A stretch of 64,000 nucleotides of DNA from JBMNGN01 sp050949865 (GTDB lineage: Bacteria; Bacillota; Syntrophomonadia; Syntrophomonadales; Syntrophomonadaceae): the NCBI GenBank assembly GCA_050949865.1, contig JBMNGN010000004.1, positions 578,523 through 642,522 of the forward strand, in the 5' to 3' direction. The position numbers and the translations under genes are program-made. The first letter of the stretch is position 1; every line of letters begins with the position of its first letter. The notes beneath the pieces are model-generated. The model saw only the letters and a program-made list of their open reading frames with translations. It had not been told where the DNA came from and searched no databases. Shown piece after piece: positions 1 to 7,387 of the stretch.

Positions 1-468
1 CTTGCTAAACGGGTTGAATCCATGAATATGCAAAACAAAATATTTGATATAATAATCCCGGAAGAGAAAGAAGTCGAATATAAAGGCGGTAAGAAAAAGA
101 TTACCAGCAAAAGGGTATTTCCGGGTTATGTTATCGTAAACATGATTATGGATGAGGATTCTTGGTATGTAGTCCGACATACCCCGGGGGTTACCGGATT
201 TGTTGGCAGTGGCACCAAACCTATCCCATTACAGCAAAGTGAAATTGACAAGATATTCAGGCAGATGGGTTTGATGGGTGGCAAGAAGCCAAAAATAATT
301 GATGTTAAAATCGGGGAGAGCATTAAGGTCAAAACCGGGCCTTTTGCTAATTTTGAAGGTGTTGTGAGAGAACTGCTGCCTGATCGGGGTAAGGTTAGAG
401 TAAACATATCCATGTTTGGAAGAGAGACCCCGGTAGAATTGGATTATGAGCAAATAGATAAAGTGTAA
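1..468 (+). CDS. nusG: Transcription termination/antitermination factor NusG, 5' end missing
   Basis: NusG binds the RNA polymerase clamp and links it to Rho or the ribosome. The frame is already open at base 1 (LAKRVESMNMQNKIF...), so the gene starts left of the window; the ATG at 22 is internal. Visible are the end of the NGN domain (PGYVIVNM and the VRHTPGVTGFVG segment) and a C-terminal KOW domain (KTGPFANFEGVVREL). About 156 residues are present of the roughly 175 usual for the family. The gene lies 12 bp before rplK, as in most Firmicutes (secE-nusG-rplK-rplA). Confidence 0.97.
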   Translation, partial: LAKRVESMNMQNKIFDIIIPEEKEVEYKGGKKKITSKRVFPGYVIVNMIMDEDSWYVVRHTPGVTGFVGSGTKPIPLQQSEIDKIFRQMGLMGGKKPKIIDVKIGESIKVKTGPFANFEGVVRELLPDRGKVRVNISMFGRETPVELDYEQIDKV

Positions 469-480
469 GGAGGTGCAAGT

Positions 481-906
481 ATGGCAAAAAAGATTAAGGG
501 CAAGGTATCGCTGCAGATATCTGGAGGCAAGGCTACCCCCGCTCCTCCTGTTGGTCCGGCGCTTGGCCAGTATGGAGTAAACATAATGGGCTTTTGCAAG
601 GAGTACAATGCCAAGACTGCCAACCAGGCAGGATTTATTGTTCCGGTAGAGATTACCATTTACGAAGACCGTTCATTTACTTTTGTATTAAAATCCCCAC
701 CGGCTTCCGACTTGCTGAAAAAGGCGGCAAATACTGAGAAAGGCTCCAGTACACCTAATGTTAAGAAAATAGGTAAGGTCACCAGGGCGAAAATAAAAGA
801 AATTGCGGAGATGAAAAAAGAAGATCTTAATGCAGCCAGCATCGAAGCAGCGATGCGAATGGTGGAAGGAACTGCTCGCAGCATGGGTATCGAGGTTGTA
901 GACTAA
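481..906 (+). CDS. rplK: 50S ribosomal protein L11
   Basis: L11 binds the GTPase-associated region of 23S rRNA and supports elongation-factor action and the stringent response. The 141 residues match the family length. The N-terminal proline-rich stretch (PAPPVGPALGQYGVN) and the C-terminal RNA-binding domain (KIKEIAEMKKEDLNA) are clear. An AGGAGGTG Shine-Dalgarno sequence sits 5-6 bases before the ATG. It is cotranscribed with nusG and rplA by position. Confidence 0.98.
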   Translation: MAKKIKGKVSLQISGGKATPAPPVGPALGQYGVNIMGFCKEYNAKTANQAGFIVPVEITIYEDRSFTFVLKSPPASDLLKKAANTEKGSSTPNVKKIGKVTRAKIKEIAEMKKEDLNAASIEAAMRMVEGTARSMGIEVVD

Positions 907-953
907 TAAACTGTGGGAGGACAATGATCCGTATTACCACAAGGAGGAATAAC

Positions 954-1652
954 ATGAAAAAAGGAAAAGCTTATTTGGATGCTATTAAAAAATATGATCG
1001 CTATAAATTGTACGAGCCGATTGAGGCATTGAAATTGGCTAAAGAGCTTTCCTCAGCCAAATTTGATGAGACTATAGAGGTCCATATTAAATTAGGGGTT
1101 GATCCAAGGCATGCAGATCAACAGGTCAGAGGTACGGTAAGCTTACCTCATGGTATTGGAAAAACTAGAAAAGTATTGGTTTTTGCCAAAGGCGAAAAGC
1201 AGAAAGAAGCTTCTGAGGCCGGTGCAGATTTTGTCGGCGGAGAAGAACTGGCAGAAAAAATACAGGGTGGCTGGTTTGAATTTGATGTTGCAGTAGCTAC
1301 TCCGGACATGATGTCCGTAGTTGGCAGGTTGGGGAAAATACTTGGTCCAAGAGGGCTTATGCCGAATCCCAAATCAGGTACGGTAACATTTGATATTGCA
1401 CGTACAGTTAACGAACTAAAAGCTGGCAGAATAGAATACCGGGTCGACAAGACCTCTATCATTCATGCCCCGGTAGGTAAGGTATCTTTCGATACAGAAA
1501 AGCTGCTGGAAAACCTTAACGTTTTTGCTGAAGCGCTAATTAAGGCCAAACCTGCTGCTGCTAAAGGGCAATATATGCGTTCGGTGAGTGTTTGCACTAC
1601 CATGGGGCCAGGGATTAAAATAAATCCCTTGGCATTGATGGCGAAAAAATAG
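954..1652 (+). CDS. rplA: 50S ribosomal protein L1
   Basis: L1 forms the mobile stalk near the E site and often represses its own operon. I chose the ATG at 954 (MKKGKAYLDAIKKYD, 232 residues) because an AAGGAGGAA ribosome site ends 4 bases before it and the N-terminus then matches the family. An in-frame ATG at 924 would add ten residues (MIRITTRRNN) and also has GGGAGG before it, so it cannot be fully excluded. The motif GPRGLMPNPKSGTV is typical of L1. Confidence 0.97.
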   Translation: MKKGKAYLDAIKKYDRYKLYEPIEALKLAKELSSAKFDETIEVHIKLGVDPRHADQQVRGTVSLPHGIGKTRKVLVFAKGEKQKEASEAGADFVGGEELAEKIQGGWFEFDVAVATPDMMSVVGRLGKILGPRGLMPNPKSGTVTFDIARTVNELKAGRIEYRVDKTSIIHAPVGKVSFDTEKLLENLNVFAEALIKAKPAAAKGQYMRSVSVCTTMGPGIKINPLALMAKK

Positions 1653-1669
1653 TCTTAGAGATTATTAAA

Positions 1670-1801
1670 ACTGAAAATCAGACCATAGACAGCCGGTGGC
1701 GAAAGCCTTAATGAATCCATTTCACCTGCCGAGGTTATTATCATAGATCAAGTTTTTGAAATAATGGCCTCTGTGTGGGATCGCAGGGGCTATTGCTTTT
1801 C
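1670..1801 (+). ncRNA. L10 leader (ribosomal protein autoregulatory RNA) with terminator-like hairpin
   Basis: The 250-base gap before rplJ holds the conserved L10-leader core: a CATAGACAGCCGGTGG-like segment at about 1684-1699 and CACCTGCCGAGGT at 1723-1735. This RNA is bound by the L10(L7/L12)4 complex and controls rplJL in many Gram-positives. It is followed by a 10-bp hairpin (1766-1775 with 1782-1791, loop TGGGAT) and a weak T-rich tail, consistent with attenuation. Identification is from remembered family features, not a covariance search. Confidence 0.8.
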
Positions 1802-1903
1802 TAGAATAGTAGTATTTTGCTAAACAAGTCCAGCTAATAACTAGGTAAGTGCTTTTGGAGTTCATTAATTATACTTATGGCCTAAAAAAGGGGGTGAATA
1901 TTG

Positions 1904-2428
1904 ATGCCCAGGATAGAAGAAAAACAAAAAACAGTTGCGGTTCTGGAAGAGAAATTTAGAAACGCTACTCTGGTAGTGTTTACCGATTACCGGGGAACAA
2001 GTGTCCAAGAGATCACAGGCTTAAGAAACAGGCTTCGAGTACCGGGAGTAGAATACCGAGTAGTCAAGAATACTATGGCAGAGTTTGCTTTAAAAAATCT
2101 GGGTTTAAGCCAGATTATTGAACATATTAGCGGACCCAATGCAGTTCTATTTAGCAAGGAGGATCCGGTAGGTCCAGTTAAAACACTGTTTGAGTTCATT
2201 AAACAGTATAAAAAGCTGGAAATAAAAGTCGGCCTTTTAAATGGACAGGTGTTGTCTTCCGGCCAGATTAAGGATTTGGCCGAATTGCCCTCCAGAGAAG
2301 TTTTGGTGTCCCAGGTCCTAGGTACCTTACAGGCTCCGATTACCAGTTTTGTTTATGTACTCAATGCTAACCTTTCAGGTTTGGTTAGAGTCTTAAACCA
2401 GATTAAGGAGAAACAAGAAGCTGTTTAG
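1904..2428 (+). CDS. rplJ: 50S ribosomal protein L10
   Basis: L10 anchors the L7/L12 stalk to 23S rRNA and is the translational repressor of this pair through the leader just upstream. The protein has 174 residues with the expected N-terminal RNA-binding domain (FTDYRGTSVQEITGLR, VVKNTMAEFAL) and a C-terminal helix for L7/L12 dimers. A TTG at 1901 directly precedes the ATG at 1904. The GGGGGTG ribosome site ends 7 bases before the ATG, so I use the ATG. Confidence 0.97.
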   Translation: MPRIEEKQKTVAVLEEKFRNATLVVFTDYRGTSVQEITGLRNRLRVPGVEYRVVKNTMAEFALKNLGLSQIIEHISGPNAVLFSKEDPVGPVKTLFEFIKQYKKLEIKVGLLNGQVLSSGQIKDLAELPSREVLVSQVLGTLQAPITSFVYVLNANLSGLVRVLNQIKEKQEAV

Positions 2429-2469
2429 TTATTAAATAGAATATAAAGATAAATAGGAGGTATATATAC

Positions 2470-2850
2470 ATGAGTAAAGTACAGGAAGTAATTGATATTG
2501 TAAAAGGATTAACCGTTCTAGAACTGTCAGAGCTGGTTAAGGCTCTGGAGGAAGAATTTGGAGTAACTGCGGCTGCTCCGGTGGCAGTTGCAGCTGCTCC
2601 GGCAGCAGGAGGAGCAGCTGCTCCGGAAGTTGAAGAAAAGACTGAATTCGATGTAATTCTTGCCAGCGCAGGAGAGAAAAAGATTAACGTAATTAAGGTA
2701 GTCCGCGAACTGACCGGTTTAGGACTTAAAGAAGCCAAAGCCCTGGTTGATGAAGCTCCAAACCCGGTTAAAGAAAAGATATCCAAGGAAGAGGCTGATC
2801 AAATCAAGGCTAAATTAGAAGAAGCTGGGGCGACAGTAGAAGTTAAATAG
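2470..2850 (+). CDS. rplL: 50S ribosomal protein L7/L12
   Basis: This is the flexible stalk protein that recruits translational GTPases; it is normally present in several copies per ribosome. It has 126 residues: an N-terminal dimerisation domain (about 1-32), an Ala/Pro/Gly hinge (about 35-55, repeated AAP units) and the conserved C-terminal domain (EKTEFDVILASAGEKKINVI, GLGLKEAKALVDEAP). A strong TAGGAGGTA ribosome site precedes the ATG, as expected for high output. Confidence 0.98.
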   Translation: MSKVQEVIDIVKGLTVLELSELVKALEEEFGVTAAAPVAVAAAPAAGGAAAPEVEEKTEFDVILASAGEKKINVIKVVRELTGLGLKEAKALVDEAPNPVKEKISKEEADQIKAKLEEAGATVEVK

Positions 2851-2874
2851 GATAGGGATCTAAGGCTAAGTAGG

Positions 2875-2918
2875 AGCGGGGGTATTCGAAGGAATGATAC
2901 TCTCGCTTCGTGGTTTTT
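2875..2918 (+). terminator. Terminator-like hairpin after rplL
   Basis: AGCGGGGGTAT (2875-2885) pairs with ATACTCTCGCT (2897-2907) over 11 bp with two G-U pairs and an 11-base loop. It is followed by TCGTGGTTTTT. The position between rplL and the rpoBC region suggests a partial terminator that makes stalk protein more abundant than polymerase. Strength is inferred. Confidence 0.6.
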
Positions 2919-2982
2919 ATAGGATTAATGAGAATTATTCTATAATTAGTCGTAATGTATTGCTAAACCTGCTAAGGTTTTT

Positions 2983-2991
2983 TGTTATAAT
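2983..2991 (+). promoter_or_regulatory. Extended -10 promoter candidate before the membrane-protein gene
   Basis: TGTTATAAT is a perfect TATAAT with the extended TGn motif, 42 bases before the ATG at 3034. No good -35 lies 16-18 bases upstream (TTGCTA at 2960-2965 is 20 bases away), so this rests on the extended -10 alone. Confidence 0.4.
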
Positions 2992-3033
2992 TTTAATTGG
3001 GGTTTAAGAGGTAATAAGAAGGGAAAGGATTGT

Positions 3034-3702
3034 ATGTATAAGTATTTCCCATTGGTAGTAGCAGCTGTCTTATTCAGTCTATTATTTCCTATGCCAGTTT
3101 CTGCTTCCCAGGTGGAATGGCAAATAACCTGGCATGATGATAATACTTTGTCAGAAGCTATTATAATTGACGAGGCTTCCAACTTAACCAACCCAGTCTC
3201 CTGGCAAACAAGCCGAGTTGACGGCAAGACGGTTATGAATAGGAAGATATCGGATTGGGAGGCCTATAATAGACTTGAGGATAAGTTGCCCATTATAGTT
3301 GAGTCCAAAGATTTCTTAGTCTTTAGCTTGACCCTAATGAATATAGACGAGGATTATTCCTCGCAAAAACAGGGGACATTCTACCAACTCACTGGTTTTA
3401 ATGAAGGTACGATAACCATTAAATGCCCGAGTTTTATAATAAAAAGCTCGGCAAATAGTGTGGATAATCTTACTGCTACCTGGAATTTGAAGCAGTTTGA
3501 ACATTCCACCAACTTGCTGCAGGTATTGGTTTTTAACGGGCTATGGCTGGGGATATCTTTATTCGTGCTGGGTTTTTTGGCCGTATTTTGGATGTATTAT
3601 AGAAACCTGAAAAAAGCACACCAGATAATTGAGCGTAGTTATTCACTGGATACGGTGTCTGTACAAAAAAAAGAACAGGAAAGAGATAATAATCCTAACT
3701 AA
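3034..3702 (+). CDS. Unrecognised exported, membrane-anchored protein
   Basis: I do not recognise this 222-residue protein. The N-terminus is a signal peptide (positively charged start, hydrophobic core at about 6-20, cleavage plausible after PVSASQ near residue 25). A roughly 140-residue extracytoplasmic domain follows, then one membrane helix at about 165-190 (GLWLGISLFVLGFLAVF). A short basic and polar tail follows (YYRNLKKAHQ...KKEQERDNNPN) and should be cytoplasmic. The topology resembles small lipoprotein-like or DUF3153/LppM-type surface proteins, but there is no lipobox and I make no family claim. A GGGAAAGG ribosome site lies before the ATG. Its place between rplL and rpoB is unusual; a 16S rRNA methyltransferase gene sits there in Bacillus. 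Confidence 0.8.
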   Translation: MYKYFPLVVAAVLFSLLFPMPVSASQVEWQITWHDDNTLSEAIIIDEASNLTNPVSWQTSRVDGKTVMNRKISDWEAYNRLEDKLPIIVESKDFLVFSLTLMNIDEDYSSQKQGTFYQLTGFNEGTITIKCPSFIIKSSANSVDNLTATWNLKQFEHSTNLLQVLVFNGLWLGISLFVLGFLAVFWMYYRNLKKAHQIIERSYSLDTVSVQKKEQERDNNPN

Positions 3703-3751
3703 TAAAATATTGAAAATCTCTGGAAATAAATCTAATAAATCTAATTTTTTC

Positions 3752-3780
3752 TTGACTAGCATAAATGATTATGATAACAT
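3752..3780 (+). promoter_or_regulatory. Promoter candidate for rpoB-rpoC
   Basis: TTGACT (3752-3757) and TAACAT (3775-3780) are 17 bases apart, 138 bases before the rpoB start. The -35 matches 5 of 6 bases and the -10 matches 4 of 6. It would let rpoBC be transcribed separately from rplJL. Confidence 0.4.
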
Positions 3781-3846
3781 TAGTAATTGCCATTAATATT
3801 TTTAAGTGGTACTTATAATACTAGTTAGTATTTTAAGTTTGGAACA

Positions 3847-3886
3847 AAAAGCGAGGTTTTAGGTCAAGCCTTGCTTTTCACTCTTT
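3847..3886 (+). terminator. Hairpin in the rpoB leader, possible attenuator
   Basis: AAAAGCGAGGTTT (3847-3859) pairs with AAGCCTTGCTTTT (3866-3878), giving 13 bp with two wobble pairs and a 6-base loop. A short T run (CTCTTTT) follows. It sits 40 bases before rpoB, so it may attenuate transcription or block translation; which one is not visible. Confidence 0.4.
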
Positions 3887-3917
3887 TGGGAAATAATTAA
3901 AGGGGTGAATTTTTGCG

Positions 3918-6900
3918 ATGGCTGAAATCGTCAATTACGGAAAAGTAAACAGGTTAAGCTATTCCCGTATTAAGGAACCAATTAGCTTGCCAAATCTAAT
4001 CCAGGTTCAGCTGAGTTCTTACCAGTGGTTTATTGAAAAAGGCCTGAAAGAGGCCTTGCAAGAGGTTTTCCCCATATCTGATTTTACAGGAACCCTGGAA
4101 CTTGACTTTATAGGATATAGTTTGGGTGAACCTAAATATTCGGTTCATGAATGCAAAGAGAGGGATGTAAGTTATCAAGCCCCCCTAAAGCTGAAGGTCA
4201 GGTTAACTGACAAGGAAAACGGTGAGATAAAGGAATCTGAAGTATATATGGGCGATCTGCCCTTGATGACTGATAATGGCACCTTTATTATTAATGGTGC
4301 AGAAAGAGTTGTGGTTAGCCAATTAGTTAAATCCCCCGGGGTTTATTTCAGCGATCGGATTGACCTGGCTGGAAACAGGTTATTTGGTGCAACGATAATT
4401 CCAAACCGGGGTGCATGGTTTGAACTGGAGATGGACAGTGCCGGGGTTATTTACACCCGAATAGATAAAACCAGGAAAATTCCGGTAACCGTTTTGCTGC
4501 GCGCTATCGGATATGAAACTAACGAGGTAATATTGGATCTTTTCAATGGCGATGAAACAATAAATAAAACCCTGGAAAAAGACCCCAGTACCAATAAAAA
4601 AGAAGGGCTGATTGAGTTCTATAGAAGGCTCAGACCAGGTGAGATGGCAACCGAGGAAGCGGCTGAGCAGTTACTAAAGAATCTTTTTTTTGATCCCAGA
4701 AGGTATGATATGGCTAATGTGGGAAGATATAAAGTCAATAAAAAACTGGGATTAAATATACCGATGGAAGTAAGACACCTAACGGTAGAAGATATTACCG
4801 CAACTATTGCTTATCTTTTGAAACTGATAAGAGGCGAGGGTAAGACCGATGTTATTGATCATCTTGGTAACCGTAGACTTCGTTCCATTGGAGAACTGCT
4901 GCAGAATCAGTTTAGAACCGGATTAGTGAGAATGGAACGGGTAGTCAGGGAGAGAATGAGTATCCATGACGTTGAAACCCTTACCCCTCAAGTTCTAATC
5001 AATATCCGTCCAATAACGGCTGCAGTTAAGGAGTTTTTCGGTAGTTCCCAGTTGTCACAGTTTATGGATCAGACCAACCCGCTGGCTGAGTTAACCCACA
5101 AAAGAAGATTAAGTGCCCTCGGCCCGGGAGGGCTCACCAGAGAAAGAGCCGGTTTTCAGGTTAGAGATGTCCACCATTCTCATTATGGGCGCATATGTCC
5201 CATCGAAACCCCGGAAGGTCCGAACATTGGGCTGATTGGGTCTTTGGCTACTTTTGCCCGGGTTAATGACTTTGGGTTTATAGAGACTCCCTATAGAAAG
5301 GTAGATAAAGAGTCGCGGCGGGTTTTGGATGAGATTGTGTACCTGACAGCTGATGAGGAGGACGAGTATATTGTAGCCCAGGCCAATGCCCCCCTTGATG
5401 AGAATGATTACTTTATAGAAGACCGGGTTGAAGCGAGATATTTTGAGGAAATCCTGGAAGTTCCTATAAACAAGGTTGATTTCATGGACGTTTCCCCCAA
5501 ACAGGTGTTCAGCGTTGCTACTTCCCTTATTCCATTCCTGGAAAATGATGATGCCAATAGGGCTCTTATGGGAGCCAATATGCAACGGCAAGCTGTTCCT
5601 TTAGTAAGAACGGAAGCGCCGATTATTGGGACCGGTTTGGAATATAAGGCAGCCAAAGATTCTGGGGCGGTGGTTGTAGCAAAGAATTCTGGGATAGTGA
5701 AACGGGTAAGTGCCAGTAGGATTGTAATCCAGAATGATAGTGGAGGTATAGATACCTACGACCTGCTGAAATTTGTCAGATCAAACCAGGGTACTTGCTA
5801 TAACCAGAGACCAATAGTAAAGGTCGGGGAAAGAGTTGAAGCCGATACAGTCATAGCTGATGGTCCCAGCACCCACTCAGGGGAGTTAGCCTTAGGCCGC
5901 AATGTTCTAGTGGGGTTTCTGCCCTGGGAAGGCTACAATTACGAGGATGCCATACTGATTTCGGAAAAATTGGTTAAAGAGGACGTATTTACTTCGATTC
6001 ACATCGAAGAATATGAGTGCGAAGCCCGCGATACCAAGCTTGGTCCGGAGGAAATAACCCGAGATATACCCAATGTATCGGAAGATATGTTGAAAAACCT
6101 GGATGAATACGGAGTTATTAGAATAGGCGCTGAAGTAAGGCCCGATGATATTCTGGTAGGTAAGGTCACTCCAAAAGGTGAAACCGAATTAACCCCAGAA
6201 GAAAGACTCTTACGGGCAATATTCGGGGAAAAGGCGCGTGAAGTCAGGGATTCCTCCCTACGGGTTCCCCATGGAGAAGCAGGAAAAATAGTAGCAGTCA
6301 AACGCTTTTCCCGGGAAAATGGTGATGAATTGCCTCCGGGCGTAAACCAATTAGTCAGGGTTTATATTGCGCAAAAGAGGAAGATTTCCGAAGGCGATAA
6401 GATGGCCGGACGCCATGGAAACAAGGGAGTCATTTCTCGTATTCTGCCTGAAGAAGATATGCCCTTTTTAGAGGATGGAACTCCATTAGAAATAGTGCTT
6501 AATCCCCTTGGAGTACCCTCAAGAATGAATATCGGGCAGATATTGGAATGCCATATGGGTTGGGCAGCCAAGGTTCTTGGGTATAAGATAGCTACTCCGG
6601 TTTTTGATGGAGCCGAAGAGGAAGATATATTTGCCATGCTGCGCGAAGCAAATTTGCCCGAAAACGGGAAGGCCGTTCTATATGACGGGAGGACCGGAGA
6701 AAAGTTTGACAACGAGATTACGGTCGGATATGTATACATGTTGAAGCTTGCGCATCTGGTTGATGATAAGATACACGCCCGATCCATCGGGCCATACTCC
6801 CTGGTAACCCAGCAGCCTCTGGGCGGCAAAGCCCAGTTTGGTGGTCAGAGGTTTGGAGAGATGGAAGTCTGGGCCCTTGAAGCTTATGGGTCAGCATATA

Positions 6901-7280
6901 CTTTGCAGGAAATATTGACGGTAAAATCAGATGATGTTGTAGGTAGGTTAAAGACCTATGAATCCATTGTTAAAGGAGAAAACATACCTGAGCCTGGAGT
7001 TCCGGAAGGCTTTAAAGTCCTGATAAAGGAGCTTCAAAGCCTGGCTTTGGATGTAAGGATATTATCTGAAGATGACTCCGAAATCCATATAAAGGATATG
7101 GATTATGAGGTTAATGAAAAAGAGAAAGCGAGGGAGCTGGGGGTAGAATTACCCGAAACAACCATAGGCAGACCTGATAATGTCAACAACGAATTGAATG
7201 AGGATATAGATGAGGAGGAAGATATGGATTTTGATGAATCGGATGAAGACATTGAGGATTTAATTGATAAAAGCTTGTAA
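3918..7280 (+). CDS. rpoB: DNA-directed RNA polymerase subunit beta
   Basis: This is the catalytic beta subunit of RNA polymerase, 1,120 residues, close to the short Gram-positive length without the large E. coli insertions. The rifampicin pocket is intact (SQLSQFMDQTNPLAELTHK, then RRLSALGPGG). Asp384, His394 and Ser399 correspond to E. coli 516, 526 and 531, so this reads as a rifampicin-sensitive allele. Other hallmarks are GNKGVISRILPEEDMP and GGKAQFGGQRFGEMEVWALE. The C-terminus ends in an acidic tail rich in Asp and Glu (about 1095-1117). The ATG follows a GGGGTGA site. Confidence 0.99.
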   Translation: MAEIVNYGKVNRLSYSRIKEPISLPNLIQVQLSSYQWFIEKGLKEALQEVFPISDFTGTLELDFIGYSLGEPKYSVHECKERDVSYQAPLKLKVRLTDKENGEIKESEVYMGDLPLMTDNGTFIINGAERVVVSQLVKSPGVYFSDRIDLAGNRLFGATIIPNRGAWFELEMDSAGVIYTRIDKTRKIPVTVLLRAIGYETNEVILDLFNGDETINKTLEKDPSTNKKEGLIEFYRRLRPGEMATEEAAEQLLKNLFFDPRRYDMANVGRYKVNKKLGLNIPMEVRHLTVEDITATIAYLLKLIRGEGKTDVIDHLGNRRLRSIGELLQNQFRTGLVRMERVVRERMSIHDVETLTPQVLINIRPITAAVKEFFGSSQLSQFMDQTNPLAELTHKRRLSALGPGGLTRERAGFQVRDVHHSHYGRICPIETPEGPNIGLIGSLATFARVNDFGFIETPYRKVDKESRRVLDEIVYLTADEEDEYIVAQANAPLDENDYFIEDRVEARYFEEILEVPINKVDFMDVSPKQVFSVATSLIPFLENDDANRALMGANMQRQAVPLVRTEAPIIGTGLEYKAAKDSGAVVVAKNSGIVKRVSASRIVIQNDSGGIDTYDLLKFVRSNQGTCYNQRPIVKVGERVEADTVIADGPSTHSGELALGRNVLVGFLPWEGYNYEDAILISEKLVKEDVFTSIHIEEYECEARDTKLGPEEITRDIPNVSEDMLKNLDEYGVIRIGAEVRPDDILVGKVTPKGETELTPEERLLRAIFGEKAREVRDSSLRVPHGEAGKIVAVKRFSRENGDELPPGVNQLVRVYIAQKRKISEGDKMAGRHGNKGVISRILPEEDMPFLEDGTPLEIVLNPLGVPSRMNIGQILECHMGWAAKVLGYKIATPVFDGAEEEDIFAMLREANLPENGKAVLYDGRTGEKFDNEITVGYVYMLKLAHLVDDKIHARSIGPYSLVTQQPLGGKAQFGGQRFGEMEVWALEAYGSAYTLQEILTVKSDDVVGRLKTYESIVKGENIPEPGVPEGFKVLIKELQSLALDVRILSEDDSEIHIKDMDYEVNEKEKARELGVELPETTIGRPDNVNNELNEDIDEEEDMDFDESDEDIEDLIDKSL

Positions 7281-7387
7281 GAGTATAGTCATTTAATCCC
7301 GGTTGCTTTTCGATTCTATTTCGATTCTATATTGAGGGTAAGTCTTACTGGTTGCGATTCCATCTTTTTTAGAAGGGAGAGAATGGT

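Noticed and set aside
2941..2946. TATAAT at 2941-2946 as the promoter of the gene at 3034
   Set aside because: No fitting -35 element lies upstream; the extended -10 at 2983-2991 is better placed.
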